Assembly: GCF_000179915.2 (NCBI RefSeq) | Contig: NC_014963.1 | Coordinates: 62,001 to 126,000 of the forward strand | Direction of reading: 5' to 3' | Source: Terriglobus saanensis SP1PR4 | Lineage (GTDB): Bacteria; Acidobacteriota; Terriglobia; Terriglobales; Acidobacteriaceae | DNA length: 64,000 bases | Shown: positions 35,051 to 42,554 of the stretch, piece by piece | Layout of the letters: the number at the start of each line of letters is the position of its first letter | Position numbering within the stretch: the first letter of the stretch is position 1 | Program-made: the position numbers and the translations under genes | Notes under the pieces: generated by a model | Seen by the model: only the letters and a program-made list of their open reading frames with translations | What the model was told of the DNA's origin: nothing | The model's database searches: none

Positions 35051-35079
35051 GTTATAGCTAGCGACAAATAGCGTGTCAA
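35051..35079 (-). promoter_or_regulatory. Sigma-70-like promoter of the control operon
   Basis: On the minus strand TTGACA (35079-35074) and TATAAC (35056-35051) are 17 bp apart, a near-consensus promoter. It drives the operon 35049-34062 and lies in the 160-bp divergent space shared with the repressor gene, where the repressor would be expected to bind. Confidence 0.65.
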
Positions 35080-35211
35080 CCATAAAGATTTCCTCAAAGG
35101 CAACTTGAAATAAACGCTTAGGAATCAATCAAAGCAGGCTTTAATCCGTTGCCAGAAGATATATATTCGCTTTATCTTCGTCTTGCGAAATGCTATGGAG
35201 TGTGTCCCACT

Positions 35212-35925
35212 ATGAACTTTCAGAACCTCCACGAACTTCTCCGCGCGGAACTGGAGCGCCGCATCTCCGCAGGCCGACTTACGGGATCGGTGCTGGCCCG
35301 GATGGCCGGCTTCCAGCAGGCCCATATCTCCAACTTTCTCAACAAGAAGCGGGCGCTTTCGCTGGAGGGGCTGGACCGGGTCCTGGAGTCGCAGGGGCTG
35401 ACGGTGGAGCAGATTCTACCGATCGATCTGGCAGCTTCAGCGACGCAGCCGCCGGATCAGGCGGATCCGCTGGAGTCCGTTCCGGTCGTCTCGGCTGCGG
35501 CGGCGATGGGCGAGCCGCGCATTGCGCCCGCCGCCACGCAGGAGACGGTGTATGTTTCCGCGGCGCGTCTGCATGGGAACAGGCCGAGGATTGCGCCGCA
35601 TCGGGGGCAGTGGCAGCGCTTTGTGGCGCTGCGGATCGATGCGCAGCAGGCTGCGCCGATGGAACCGGTTCTGCCTTCGGGGGCGGTCGTCATTCTGGAT
35701 CGGCATTACAACTCGGTTGCGCCTTATAGCGCGCACCAGCCGTCGGTGTTTGCGGTGCGGCATGGGTCGGGGCTTTCGCTGCGGTATGTGACGCTGGAGG
35801 AGTCGAGGCTGGTGCTCAGGCCGTATGCGCGGGAGTTTCCGGTGCAGTTAGTGCGGTTGCTCCAGACGGAGGCGCCTGGGGATTTTATTGTGGGTCGGGT
35901 TTGTTTTGTTTTGGCGGAGCTTTAG
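35212..35925 (+). CDS. CI-like transcriptional repressor (XRE HTH plus S24-like domain)
   Basis: A 237-residue protein from the ATG at 35212. The HTH is GSVLARMAGFQQAHISNFLNKKRALSLEGLDRVLESQGL (about residues 24-62). The C-terminal half (about 130-237) looks like an S24/LexA-type dimerisation domain: FVALRIDAQQAAPMEPVLPSGAVVILDRHY corresponds to the GDSMxPxLxxGDxVxID core, but the Ser position before Met is Pro, so self-cleavage seems lost. It is divergent from the three-gene control operon, the arrangement of a lysogeny switch. A longer frame to 35149 is unlikely. Confidence 0.8.
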   Translation: MNFQNLHELLRAELERRISAGRLTGSVLARMAGFQQAHISNFLNKKRALSLEGLDRVLESQGLTVEQILPIDLAASATQPPDQADPLESVPVVSAAAAMGEPRIAPAATQETVYVSAARLHGNRPRIAPHRGQWQRFVALRIDAQQAAPMEPVLPSGAVVILDRHYNSVAPYSAHQPSVFAVRHGSGLSLRYVTLEESRLVLRPYAREFPVQLVRLLQTEAPGDFIVGRVCFVLAEL

Positions 35926-35954
35926 GGGTGGTGGGCCTGTTCTCGGAGGGGTCG

Positions 35955-36183
35955 CTCTTCGAGCGAACGATGCGCTTTGCGCATCCCATACATCGCAAAG
36001 AGCGCGATGTATGGGGCACCCGGATTTGGGTTTCCTGGGGGTCTGGTTTGTGCGCTCTGCGCGACTCACCCTTTTCCACCCCAACGAACAAAAAGCCGTT
36101 CGTCGGGGACCCCGGTTTCGCGATGAAGCTGCGAAAGAATGGGGCACAAAGCGGATCCCTTTGCTTCGCTACGGGATGACAAA
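35955..36183 (+). repeat. Intergenic repeat copy 14 (B, third stem variant, C and A)
   Basis: Module B with the stem ATACATCGC/GCGATGTAT, then the variant hairpin ACGAACAAAAAGCCGTTCGT with GGGGACCCCGG flank (about 36077-36115), then module C and reversed A. Confidence 0.75.
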
Positions 36184-36209
36184 GAGGGAGCTTTGCTACC
36201 ATCGAAGCT

Positions 36210-36410
36210 ATGGAACCCATCATCACCGCGCGCCGCACAGAAGACATCGCGCTTGACCTTCTGAAGTTCATCGCCTCCACTGCAAACGTCACACGCGCCT
36301 CCAGCTCTTCTACGGGATTCGCCGCGCCCTCGTCTGCCAAGCCCGAAGATCAGGTCGCACATCTCCTCGAGCTCTACGCCCGCTGCAAGCAGGCTGTAGA
36401 AGCCAAGTAG
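36210..36410 (+). CDS. Small conserved-looking protein upstream of the oxidoreductase
   Basis: A 66-residue protein (MEPIITARRTEDIALDLLKF...QVAHLLELYARCKQAVEAK) with two helical parts joined by a Ser-rich linker. It ends 4 bp before the Gfo/Idh/MocA gene, so the two are probably one transcript. The function is unknown. It could be a helper of the sugar-nucleotide pathway or unrelated. Confidence 0.6.
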   Translation: MEPIITARRTEDIALDLLKFIASTANVTRASSSSTGFAAPSSAKPEDQVAHLLELYARCKQAVEAK

Positions 36411-36414
36411 AAGC

Positions 36415-37437
36415 GTGTCCGTTTCCGTCGCCGTTGTTGGCGTTGGCTCCTTCGGCCGCAACCATCTTCGCGTCTATCGCGATTTGCCCAAGGCGGACCT
36501 CGTCGCTTTTGTGGACGCGGAGGAGGAAGTGCGTGCGCGGCTCTCTGCTGAGTACAGCGTTCCCGCGTTTGCCACGGTGGAAGAGCTTTTTGCGAGTGGC
36601 TTAAAGATCGATGCAGCCAGCGTCTGCGTTCCGACGGTGCATCATGCGGCGGTGGCGGAGAAGCTGCTCTCTGCCGGGATCGACACGCTGATTGAGAAGC
36701 CCATCGCTTCGACGCTTGCAGAAGCGGATGCTTTGATTGCGCTTGCGGAGAAGCATGGACGCGTTCTGCAGGTGGGGCATCTGGAACGCTTCAATCCCGC
36801 GGTTACGGCGGCGTTCTCGCATCTCAATCGACCAATGTTTTTTGAGGCGCACCGGCTGAGCATCTTTACGCCGCGCTCGCTGGATGTCGATGTTGTGCTG
36901 GACCTGATGATTCACGATCTGGATGTCGTTCTTTCGCTGGTTCCTTCGCCGGTGCGCGAGGTCCGCGCTGTGGGTTTGCCGGTGCTTTCGCGGAAGACGG
37001 ATATTGCCAACGTTCGGCTGGAGTTTGAGAACGGCTGCGTAGCGAACTTTACGGCTTCGCGTGTTTCTACGGAGCGCGTGCGCAAGCTGCGGTTCTTTCA
37101 GCCGCATCAGTATCTTTCACTGGACTTTGCGCGGCAGGATCTATTTTTGATCGATGTGACGGCTGCGGCTTCGTTGACGCCTGCCCAGCTTGAGGCGGTC
37201 TTTGCTGCGCATCAGCAGCAGTTGGATCTGCAGCATCCCACGCCGGGGCTTTCGCTGAACAAGCTGCCTACGGAGCCGGGTGAGCCGCTCAAATTGGAGC
37301 TGGAGGCTTTTCTGCATGCGGTGGAGACGCGGGAGGCGCCGCGCGTGACGGGTTTGCAGGGGCGCAATGCGCTGGCACTGGCGTTGGAGATCAATGCGGC
37401 GATTGCGGAGCATGGGGAGCGGGCTGGGCTTTTGTAG
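36415..37437 (+). CDS. Gfo/Idh/MocA-family oxidoreductase
   Basis: A 340-residue NAD(P)-dependent enzyme starting with GTG. VAVVGVGSFGRNHLRVY is the Rossmann nucleotide loop, DTLIEKPIASTLAEAD contains the EKP motif that positions the cofactor, and DLMIHDLDVVLSL holds the conserved DxxxHD of the catalytic half. Relatives include WbpB-type sugar-nucleotide 3-dehydrogenases. The WbpA-like dehydrogenase at 39503 and the epimerase at 38580 make a role in surface polysaccharide precursors likely. The pathway product cannot be fixed from this window. Confidence 0.88.
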   Translation: MSVSVAVVGVGSFGRNHLRVYRDLPKADLVAFVDAEEEVRARLSAEYSVPAFATVEELFASGLKIDAASVCVPTVHHAAVAEKLLSAGIDTLIEKPIASTLAEADALIALAEKHGRVLQVGHLERFNPAVTAAFSHLNRPMFFEAHRLSIFTPRSLDVDVVLDLMIHDLDVVLSLVPSPVREVRAVGLPVLSRKTDIANVRLEFENGCVANFTASRVSTERVRKLRFFQPHQYLSLDFARQDLFLIDVTAAASLTPAQLEAVFAAHQQQLDLQHPTPGLSLNKLPTEPGEPLKLELEAFLHAVETREAPRVTGLQGRNALALALEINAAIAEHGERAGLL

Positions 37438-37442
37438 TTTTG

Positions 37443-37630
37443 ATGGATGTGCTTCGCGCATGGCCACACATCGCGATGAAGCTGCGATGTATGGGCACCC
37501 GATTTTGTGGTCCTTTGAAGGACAGCAGATCCCTACGGGATGACAAAAAAGAAGAGGCTTCCTGAGGGATCTGGTTTGTGCGCTCTGCGCGACCCCACCC
37601 TTCGCGATAAAGCTGCGAAGAATGGGGCAC
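37443..37630 (+). repeat. Intergenic repeat copy 15 (B, A and C)
   Basis: Module B (GATGTGCTTCGCGCAT cap and ACACATCGCGATGAAGC stem), a shortened module A and module C, between the oxidoreductase and the BrnA gene. Confidence 0.7.
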
Positions 37631-37648
37631 GAAAGCAGGCGACGGAGT

Positions 37649-37954
37649 CTATCTTCCAGCTTTCATCTCGGCGGCGGCTTCTTGAATGGCCTGCTTTGGC
37701 ACGCCATGAGCCATGAGTCTCTGGCTGAACTCTTCGACGGTGCTGTCCTTGGCCCGTTGCGCTTCCCGTTCGGCCAGGTGCTTGCGGAGTCCATTTGAGA
37801 TGTAGGCACGGATGAGGGCCTGGTAGCCACTAAAGCCCAGCGACGGGGCGACTTCCTTGAGATCCTCGATAACATGATCGGGAAGACGAAGCGAGATCAG
37901 GGTCATGGGTTTGTCGGGCTGCATGTTGCGCTTGATGCGTTCAGTCATCTTCAT
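37649..37954 (-). CDS. brnA: BrnA-type antitoxin
   Basis: A 101-residue protein from the ATG at 37954 (AAAGGAGACGTT upstream). PMTLISLRLPDHVIEDLKEVAPSLGFSGYQALIRAYISNGL is a ribbon-helix-helix DNA-binding domain of BrnA/CopG type; the tail is charged. It lies 14 bp inside the end of the toxin gene, and toxin-before-antitoxin order is normal for BrnTA. It should bind and repress its own promoter together with the toxin. Confidence 0.85.
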   Translation of the reverse strand: MKMTERIKRNMQPDKPMTLISLRLPDHVIEDLKEVAPSLGFSGYQALIRAYISNGLRKHLAEREAQRAKDSTVEEFSQRLMAHGVPKQAIQEAAAEMKAGR

Positions 37955-38237
37955 AACGTCTCCTTTCCGCCGGTTCCGCAAGACGTGCGGAGATGAGGCG
38001 GAGCACATCACCTTCCCAGATCACATGGACGACATAGAGCAGGCGGTAGTCGGTCGTCAGGCCGATGCACGCATGCCGTGCCTCTTGCTGAGGACTGGCG
38101 TCTTCGTAGCGGGCGAGAGGGTCAAGGAAAGCTTCGCGGGCTTCCTCGAACCGAACGCCGTGTAGTGAAGCATTGCTGGCGGCTTTGTCGGTATTCCAGA
38201 CGAAGCCCTGCCCATCCAGGGTCGAGTACACGTCCAT
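37941..38237 (-). CDS. brnT: BrnT-type ribonuclease toxin
   Basis: A 98-residue DUF497/BrnT protein from the ATG at 38237. FVWNTDKAASNASLHGVRFEEAREAFLDP is the signature start (usually xFEWDxxKxxxNxxKHGVxFeeA), and RHACIGLTTDYRLLYVVHVIWEGDVLRLISARLAEPAERRRYE completes the fold with the catalytic Arg/Tyr set. BrnT is an RNase E/RelE-like fold that cleaves mRNA. Just upstream, TTGGAA and TACAAT (minus strand, 18 bp apart) are a plausible promoter. A longer frame to 38393 enters repeat sequence. Confidence 0.9.
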   Translation of the reverse strand: MDVYSTLDGQGFVWNTDKAASNASLHGVRFEEAREAFLDPLARYEDASPQQEARHACIGLTTDYRLLYVVHVIWEGDVLRLISARLAEPAERRRYEDD

Positions 38238-38289
38238 ATGGCTATTGTATATACATCGCTTGAGGCTTTCCAAACCCACGGGTGATGGT

Positions 38290-38520
38290 TGTCCTTCGTG
38301 ACGCAGCGAGAGGATCTGCTTTTGTTGTTCGCTTTTCGAGCGAAGGATGCGCTTTGCGCATAACCCATGTCCCAAAGGCGGGACATGGGGCACCCGCGTT
38401 TTGATTTCCTCATGGATCTTTGTGCGCTCTGTGCGACCACACCCTTTCCCACCCCAACGAACAAAAAGCCGTTCGTCGGGGACCCCGGTTTCGCGTTGAA
38501 GCCGCGAAAGAATGGGGCAC
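38290..38520 (+). repeat. Intergenic repeat copy 16 (A, B-variant, third stem variant and C)
   Basis: A worn module A, a B-variant (CCCATGTCCCAAAGGCGGGA then CATGGGG, about 38365-38390), the ACGAAC/GTTCGT variant (about 38455-38480) and module C ending at 38520. It is the last copy seen in the window. Confidence 0.75.
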
Positions 38521-38579
38521 GTATCGTCTTAGCTCCAAAATGTAGCCTGATGGGGTGTGGCGTTATCTAATTGGGAGGT

Positions 38580-39530
38580 ATGCAAAAAGTTCTGATTACT
38601 GGAGCCGCGGGCTTCATCGGCTCCCATCTTGTAGACGCGCTGGTGCAGCGCGGCGATCTTGAAGTCCGTGGGTTGGATAACCTCGTCACCGGGCAGCGTT
38701 CGAATCTCGACACAAGCTGGAAAGAGATTGATTTTTACCAGATCGATCTCAACGATGCGGAGGGTCTTCGCGAGGCGGTCGCTGGCGTCGATACGATCTT
38801 TCATGAGGCGGCGCTTCCCAGCGTTCCGCGTTCGGTGCAGGACCCGCGCACCTCGCATATTGCCAATGTCGAAGGCACGTTCAATCTTCTGGAAGCCGCG
38901 CGGGCTGCGGGTGTTCGTCGCATTGTGTATGCGGCCTCTTCTTCTGCGTACGGAGATCAGCCTGGGTTTCCGCGCGTCGAGACGATGCGGCCGGAGCCGA
39001 TATCGCCTTATGCCGTGCAGAAGCTTACGGCGGAGCTTTATCTGCAGAGTTACTTCCGCGTCTATGGTATGGAGACGGTGTGCCTGCGCTACTTCAATAT
39101 CTTCGGGCCGCGGCAGGCGGCGGACTCGCCTTACTCCGGCGTGATGGCGAAGTGGATCACGACGCTCCTTGAAGGTGGGACGCCTCGGATCAACGGTGAT
39201 GGAGAGCAGGGAAGGGATTTCACCTACGTTGCCAACGTGGTGCATGCCAATCTTTTGGCGGCAGAAACGCCAAAAGACGCCATTGCCGGAAGGGTTTTCA
39301 ACATTGCCTGCGGGGAACGACACACTTTAAACGCAACCTACGCGCTTATGGCGCGTCTCTTGAACAGCAGCACAAAACCGGAACACGGACCTGAACGCGC
39401 AGGGGACGTGAAAGACTCGCTCGCCAGTATCGAAGCCTCACGTGAGGCCTTTGGATATAGCGTCGTGGTCGATTTCGAAGAGGGGCTGCGGAGGACCGTC
39501 GAGTGGTATCAGCAACAGTACAAAAAATAA
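38580..39530 (+). CDS. NAD-dependent nucleotide-sugar epimerase/dehydratase
   Basis: A 316-residue extended SDR enzyme. VLITGAAGFIGSHLVDAL is the NAD-binding loop, FHEAALPSVPRSVQDP the conserved middle, YAASSSAYG supplies the Ser/Thr, and PYAVQKLTAE holds the Tyr-x-x-x-Lys pair. FNIFGPRQ and GRDFTYVANVV are typical of GalE/WbpP/UDP-glucuronate epimerases. The ATG is one base after GGGAGG, which is close; a TTG nine bases earlier is possible. Its 3' end overlaps the next gene by 28 bp, so the two work in the same pathway. Confidence 0.9.
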   Translation: MQKVLITGAAGFIGSHLVDALVQRGDLEVRGLDNLVTGQRSNLDTSWKEIDFYQIDLNDAEGLREAVAGVDTIFHEAALPSVPRSVQDPRTSHIANVEGTFNLLEAARAAGVRRIVYAASSSAYGDQPGFPRVETMRPEPISPYAVQKLTAELYLQSYFRVYGMETVCLRYFNIFGPRQAADSPYSGVMAKWITTLLEGGTPRINGDGEQGRDFTYVANVVHANLLAAETPKDAIAGRVFNIACGERHTLNATYALMARLLNSSTKPEHGPERAGDVKDSLASIEASREAFGYSVVVDFEEGLRRTVEWYQQQYKK

Positions 39531-40861
39531 GCACGCTTCAGAGTTTTACCGATCGCATCACTTCGCGCGAGGCACGGGTCGGGATTGTGGGCCTCGGTTA
39601 TGTTGGCTTGCCGCTTACACTTCTTTTCAGCGCGGAGAAGCTTCGCGTCACTGGTTTCGATATCGACCGCACCAAGGTCGATACACTCAACGCGGGAAAT
39701 AGCTACATCTGGCGCATCGAGTCGGAACATATTGCTTCCGCGCGCGCGCATGGCTTCACGGCAACGGATGACTTCACTGCAATTGCTGAGATGGACGCGA
39801 TTTTGATCTGCGTTCCTACGCCGCTGACGGAGCATCATGTGCCTGACCTCAGCTACGTGCAGGCTACGATCGATGCCATTGCGCCGCATCTGCACGACGG
39901 CCAACTGCTTGTGCTCGAAAGCACGACGTATCCCGGTACCACGGAAGAGATCATCGTTACCACGATTGAGAAGGCAGGCCGACGCGTTTTGCGTGGGACG
40001 GATCTTGAAGACGAACTCAACGGCATCATGGTGGCTTTTTCGCCTGAGCGCGAAGATCCTGGCAACATGGAGACGCCGCGCCGCGAGGTTCCCAAGGTGA
40101 TCGGTGGTTGTGATGTGCGCGCCACTGCTGCGGCTGAGGCGCTGTATCAATCGATCTTCACGCAGACTGTAGCGGTGAGTTCGCCTGCAGCGGCGGAGAT
40201 GACTAAGCTGCTGGAGAACATCTATCGCGCCGTGAACATTGCGATGGTCAACGAGATGAAGCAGCTCTGCATGCGCATGGGCATTGATATCTGGGAGGTC
40301 ATCAACGCCGCCGCGACGAAGCCCTTCGGCTTTCAGGCTTTTTATCCTGGCCCTGGCATCGGAGGACATTGCATTCCCGTCGATCCTTTCTATCTGACGT
40401 GGAAGGCGCAAGAGTATGGTTTTCCGACGCGCTTCATCCAGCTTGCAGGTGAGATCAACGAACAGATGCCGACGTTTGTAATGCGGCAGGTGGCGCGCGC
40501 TCTGAACTTCCGCGGCATTGCCACGAAGGGAGCGAAGGTACTTGTTCTGGGCGTTGCGTACAAGCGCGATGTGGACGATCTGCGCGAGTCGCCTTCGCTG
40601 ACGATCATCGAGCTGCTGCAGGGGCTGGATGTGGAGGTCAGCTACAACGATCCCTTCTTCCCCACAGTGGGGCATGGCCGCAAGTACGACCTGCACATGA
40701 CCTCTGTGCCGCTGGACGATCTTTCGATCTACGACTGCGTTCTGATTGCCACGGACCACTCGGCGTACGACTACGACCGCATCGTGGAAGAATCCAAACT
40801 GGTTGTGGATACGCGCAATGCGACGCGGGGGATTGTCTCGGATAAGATCATTCGCTGCTAG
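39503..40861 (+). CDS. UDP-sugar 6-dehydrogenase (WbpA/WecC/TviB family)
   Basis: A 452-residue enzyme from a GTG within the end of the epimerase gene. VGIVGLGYVGLPLTLLFS is the NAD loop, LICVPTPL and LESTTYPGTTEE follow, and FYPGPGIGGHCIPVDPFYL holds the catalytic Cys of the UDP-GlcNAc/ManNAc/GalNAc 6-dehydrogenases. The third domain VLVLGVAYKRDVDDLRESPSL is intact. It makes a UDP-hexosaminuronic acid, a precursor for O-antigen, capsule or exopolysaccharide. The sequence resembles WbpA more than glucose 6-dehydrogenases, but the exact substrate is uncertain. Confidence 0.92.
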   Translation: MVSATVQKISTLQSFTDRITSREARVGIVGLGYVGLPLTLLFSAEKLRVTGFDIDRTKVDTLNAGNSYIWRIESEHIASARAHGFTATDDFTAIAEMDAILICVPTPLTEHHVPDLSYVQATIDAIAPHLHDGQLLVLESTTYPGTTEEIIVTTIEKAGRRVLRGTDLEDELNGIMVAFSPEREDPGNMETPRREVPKVIGGCDVRATAAAEALYQSIFTQTVAVSSPAAAEMTKLLENIYRAVNIAMVNEMKQLCMRMGIDIWEVINAAATKPFGFQAFYPGPGIGGHCIPVDPFYLTWKAQEYGFPTRFIQLAGEINEQMPTFVMRQVARALNFRGIATKGAKVLVLGVAYKRDVDDLRESPSLTIIELLQGLDVEVSYNDPFFPTVGHGRKYDLHMTSVPLDDLSIYDCVLIATDHSAYDYDRIVEESKLVVDTRNATRGIVSDKIIRC

Positions 40862-40884
40862 ATAAGGCAAAACTTTAGAGTGAA

Positions 40885-40916
40885 CCGGAAGGAAGGCAGT
40901 ATCGCCTTCGTTCCGG
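40885..40916. terminator. Candidate stem-loop terminator between convergent genes
   Basis: A 13-bp stem with one mismatch (40885-40897 with 40904-40916; CCGGAAGGAAGGC against GCCTTCGTTCCGG), lacking a T-run. It lies between the convergent dehydrogenase and SDR genes. Confidence 0.45.
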
Positions 40917-40945
40917 ATCACCCCGTTCGTTCCATCCGCAGATCT

Positions 40946-41725
40946 TTATGCAATGGAACGAAGTAATCCGCCCTCAACTCGCAGCGCTGCGCCATTCGTC
41001 GCTGAGGAGAGAGGGCTGGCGACATACGCCACGAGGTTGGCGACTTCCCGATCTTCAATCAGACGTTGTAACAAGGAGCTGCTACGGTACTTCTCAAAGA
41101 ACTCCCGCTCTGCCTGCTCCGCTGGGACGTTCGGAGTGGATGCCAGGCTTTGTAGGAACCCCACAATGCCCTCCGAGCGCGTCGGGCCTGGAAGAACCGT
41201 ATTCACAGTCACCTTTGTGCCCTTCGTCTGTTCCGCCAGGCCGCGAGAGATGGCGAGCTGTGCCGTCTTGGTCATGCCGTAGTGCACCATCTCGCCGGGG
41301 GTCATGATACCTGACTCGCTCGAAATGAAGATGACGCGTCCCGAATCCTTTTCCAGCATCCGGGGAAAGTAGTGGCGCGACAGACGGATGCCGCCGAGCA
41401 CATTGATCTCGAAGATATGAAGCCATTCCTCGTCTGTGATTTCGGCGAATTTCTTCGGCTCATAGATGCCCAGATTATTTACAAGAATGTCTGTTTCGGG
41501 TACCTCTGCGATGAGAGTGGCTGCGCCGTCGGCGGTGGCAAGATCGACTTCGATTCCACGAACGTTGCCAGGGAGGGAAGACACGGCCGCTCTGAGCTTC
41601 TTGGCGCTGCGTCCTGGAATAACAACTTCCGCTCCCTCTTCAATGAGCACACGAGCGATGGCCAGACCGATTCCCGCCGTGCCGCCCGTAACAATTGCTT
41701 TCTTTCCCTTCAATTGCAGATCCAT
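40946..41725 (-). CDS. Short-chain dehydrogenase/reductase (SDR)
   Basis: A 259-residue classical SDR from the ATG at 41725 (AGAAGGAGAG upstream). GKKAIVTGGTAGIGLAIARVL is the cofactor loop, DILVNNLGIYEPKKF the NNxG motif, ISSESGIMTPGEMVHYGMTKTAQLAI the Ser-Tyr-Lys catalytic set, and NTVLPGPTRSEGI the PG motif. The GRSAKK after strand 2 suggests NADP(H). It is divergent from a TetR-family gene with shared operators, so it is probably induced by a small molecule sensed by the regulator. A longer frame to 42037 would cross the operators and is rejected. Confidence 0.9.
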   Translation of the reverse strand: MDLQLKGKKAIVTGGTAGIGLAIARVLIEEGAEVVIPGRSAKKLRAAVSSLPGNVRGIEVDLATADGAATLIAEVPETDILVNNLGIYEPKKFAEITDEEWLHIFEINVLGGIRLSRHYFPRMLEKDSGRVIFISSESGIMTPGEMVHYGMTKTAQLAISRGLAEQTKGTKVTVNTVLPGPTRSEGIVGFLQSLASTPNVPAEQAEREFFEKYRSSSLLQRLIEDREVANLVAYVASPLSSATNGAALRVEGGLLRSIA

Positions 41726-41748
41726 GATTTCTCTCCTTCTCGCGTAGA

Positions 41749-41846
41749 ACAACGTACGTTTCCATATAAGCGAAAGCACCTCGTCCTGCTCATGACAATA
41801 TACGTTGTCGTATGGCGACGTCAAGAAGCATACGACAACGTACGCT
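41749..41846. promoter_or_regulatory. Triple operator region between SDR and TetR genes
   Basis: The motif ACAACGTACGTT occurs at 41749-41760, as its complement AATATACGTTGT at 41798-41809, and as ACAACGTACGCT at 41835-41846. A perfect 14-bp inverted repeat joins the last two sites (41801-41814 TACGTTGTCGTATG with 41829-41842). This is the expected binding region for the adjacent TetR repressor and covers both divergent promoters. Confidence 0.75.
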
Positions 41847-41885
41847 ATCATTGTGATTCCGAATTCAACGAGCAAGGAGTGAGCA

Positions 41886-42554
41886 TTGAAGCGTTTGTCG
41901 AAGGACAATCCGAAAGTAGCTTTGATGAGCCGGAAGCGTTTCGCGATCGTCCGCGCCGCGCAAGCGGCCTTTCTCGAAGGGGGATATGCGAAGACCCCCA
42001 TGGACAAGATTGCAAAGGCCGCGGATGTCGGGATCAAGACGCTCTATCGGCATTTTGACAACAAAGACGACCTATTTAGTGCTGTGATGCAAGCAGCGTG
42101 TAACCCAGAAGCCTTTAATGAGCTCAGTGGGGAGTGGGATCAAGGCGAAGAAAGTTCCGAGAGGCCATGGTTTTCAAAGGCCCCGCGCAGCGCGCTACCG
42201 GCTGCGGGGGTGGAATACCTGAAACATATCCTTTCCAAGGAACAGCTAGCCCTCTATCGCGTTGTGATTCAAGATGCCCACAAGTTTCCCGAGCTCGGAA
42301 GGCGCTACCAGGAACAGGTCATCGACCATACTCATGATGAGTTTGTGCGCTACCTCAAGAGATGGACTCCCCTTGAAAAATGGCAGGTTAAGAATAAGTT
42401 AGACGCTGCGGCCACATTTTCCGCGCTGCTCCGGGCGGGTATCTACGAGGACGCGTTATTTCATCTGCGGATTTTCTCTGATTCTGAGATCGAGAGTCAT
42501 GCGCACACCGCCGCAACAAAGATGCTTACACTTCTTAGCTCTCGTCGCTTTTGA
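41886..42554 (+). CDS. TetR-family transcriptional regulator
   Basis: A 222-residue protein. The N-terminal HTH is RFAIVRAAQAAFLEGGYAKTPMDKIAKAADVGIKTLYRHFDNKDDLFSAVM, a textbook TetR DNA-binding domain. The ligand domain (about residues 75-222) includes a TetR_C-like region with ALYRVVIQDAHKFPELGRRYQE. The TTG at 41886 is preceded by AAGGAG; the ATG at 41925 would also leave the HTH whole. It probably represses itself and the SDR gene through the repeated operators. The inducer is unknown. Confidence 0.9.
   Translation: MKRLSKDNPKVALMSRKRFAIVRAAQAAFLEGGYAKTPMDKIAKAADVGIKTLYRHFDNKDDLFSAVMQAACNPEAFNELSGEWDQGEESSERPWFSKAPRSALPAAGVEYLKHILSKEQLALYRVVIQDAHKFPELGRRYQEQVIDHTHDEFVRYLKRWTPLEKWQVKNKLDAAATFSALLRAGIYEDALFHLRIFSDSEIESHAHTAATKMLTLLSSRRF

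Noticed and set aside
34928-35086. 51-codon minus-strand frame with GAGGAAAT before its ATG
   Set aside because: It has a good ribosome site but a random-looking product, and it competes with the 84-codon frame that joins the next gene by an ATGA overlap. It may be a leader peptide, but this cannot be shown.
39509-40921. 470-codon minus-strand frame over the UDP-sugar dehydrogenase gene
   Set aside because: Antisense shadow of a conserved enzyme; His/Arg-rich product and no ribosome site.
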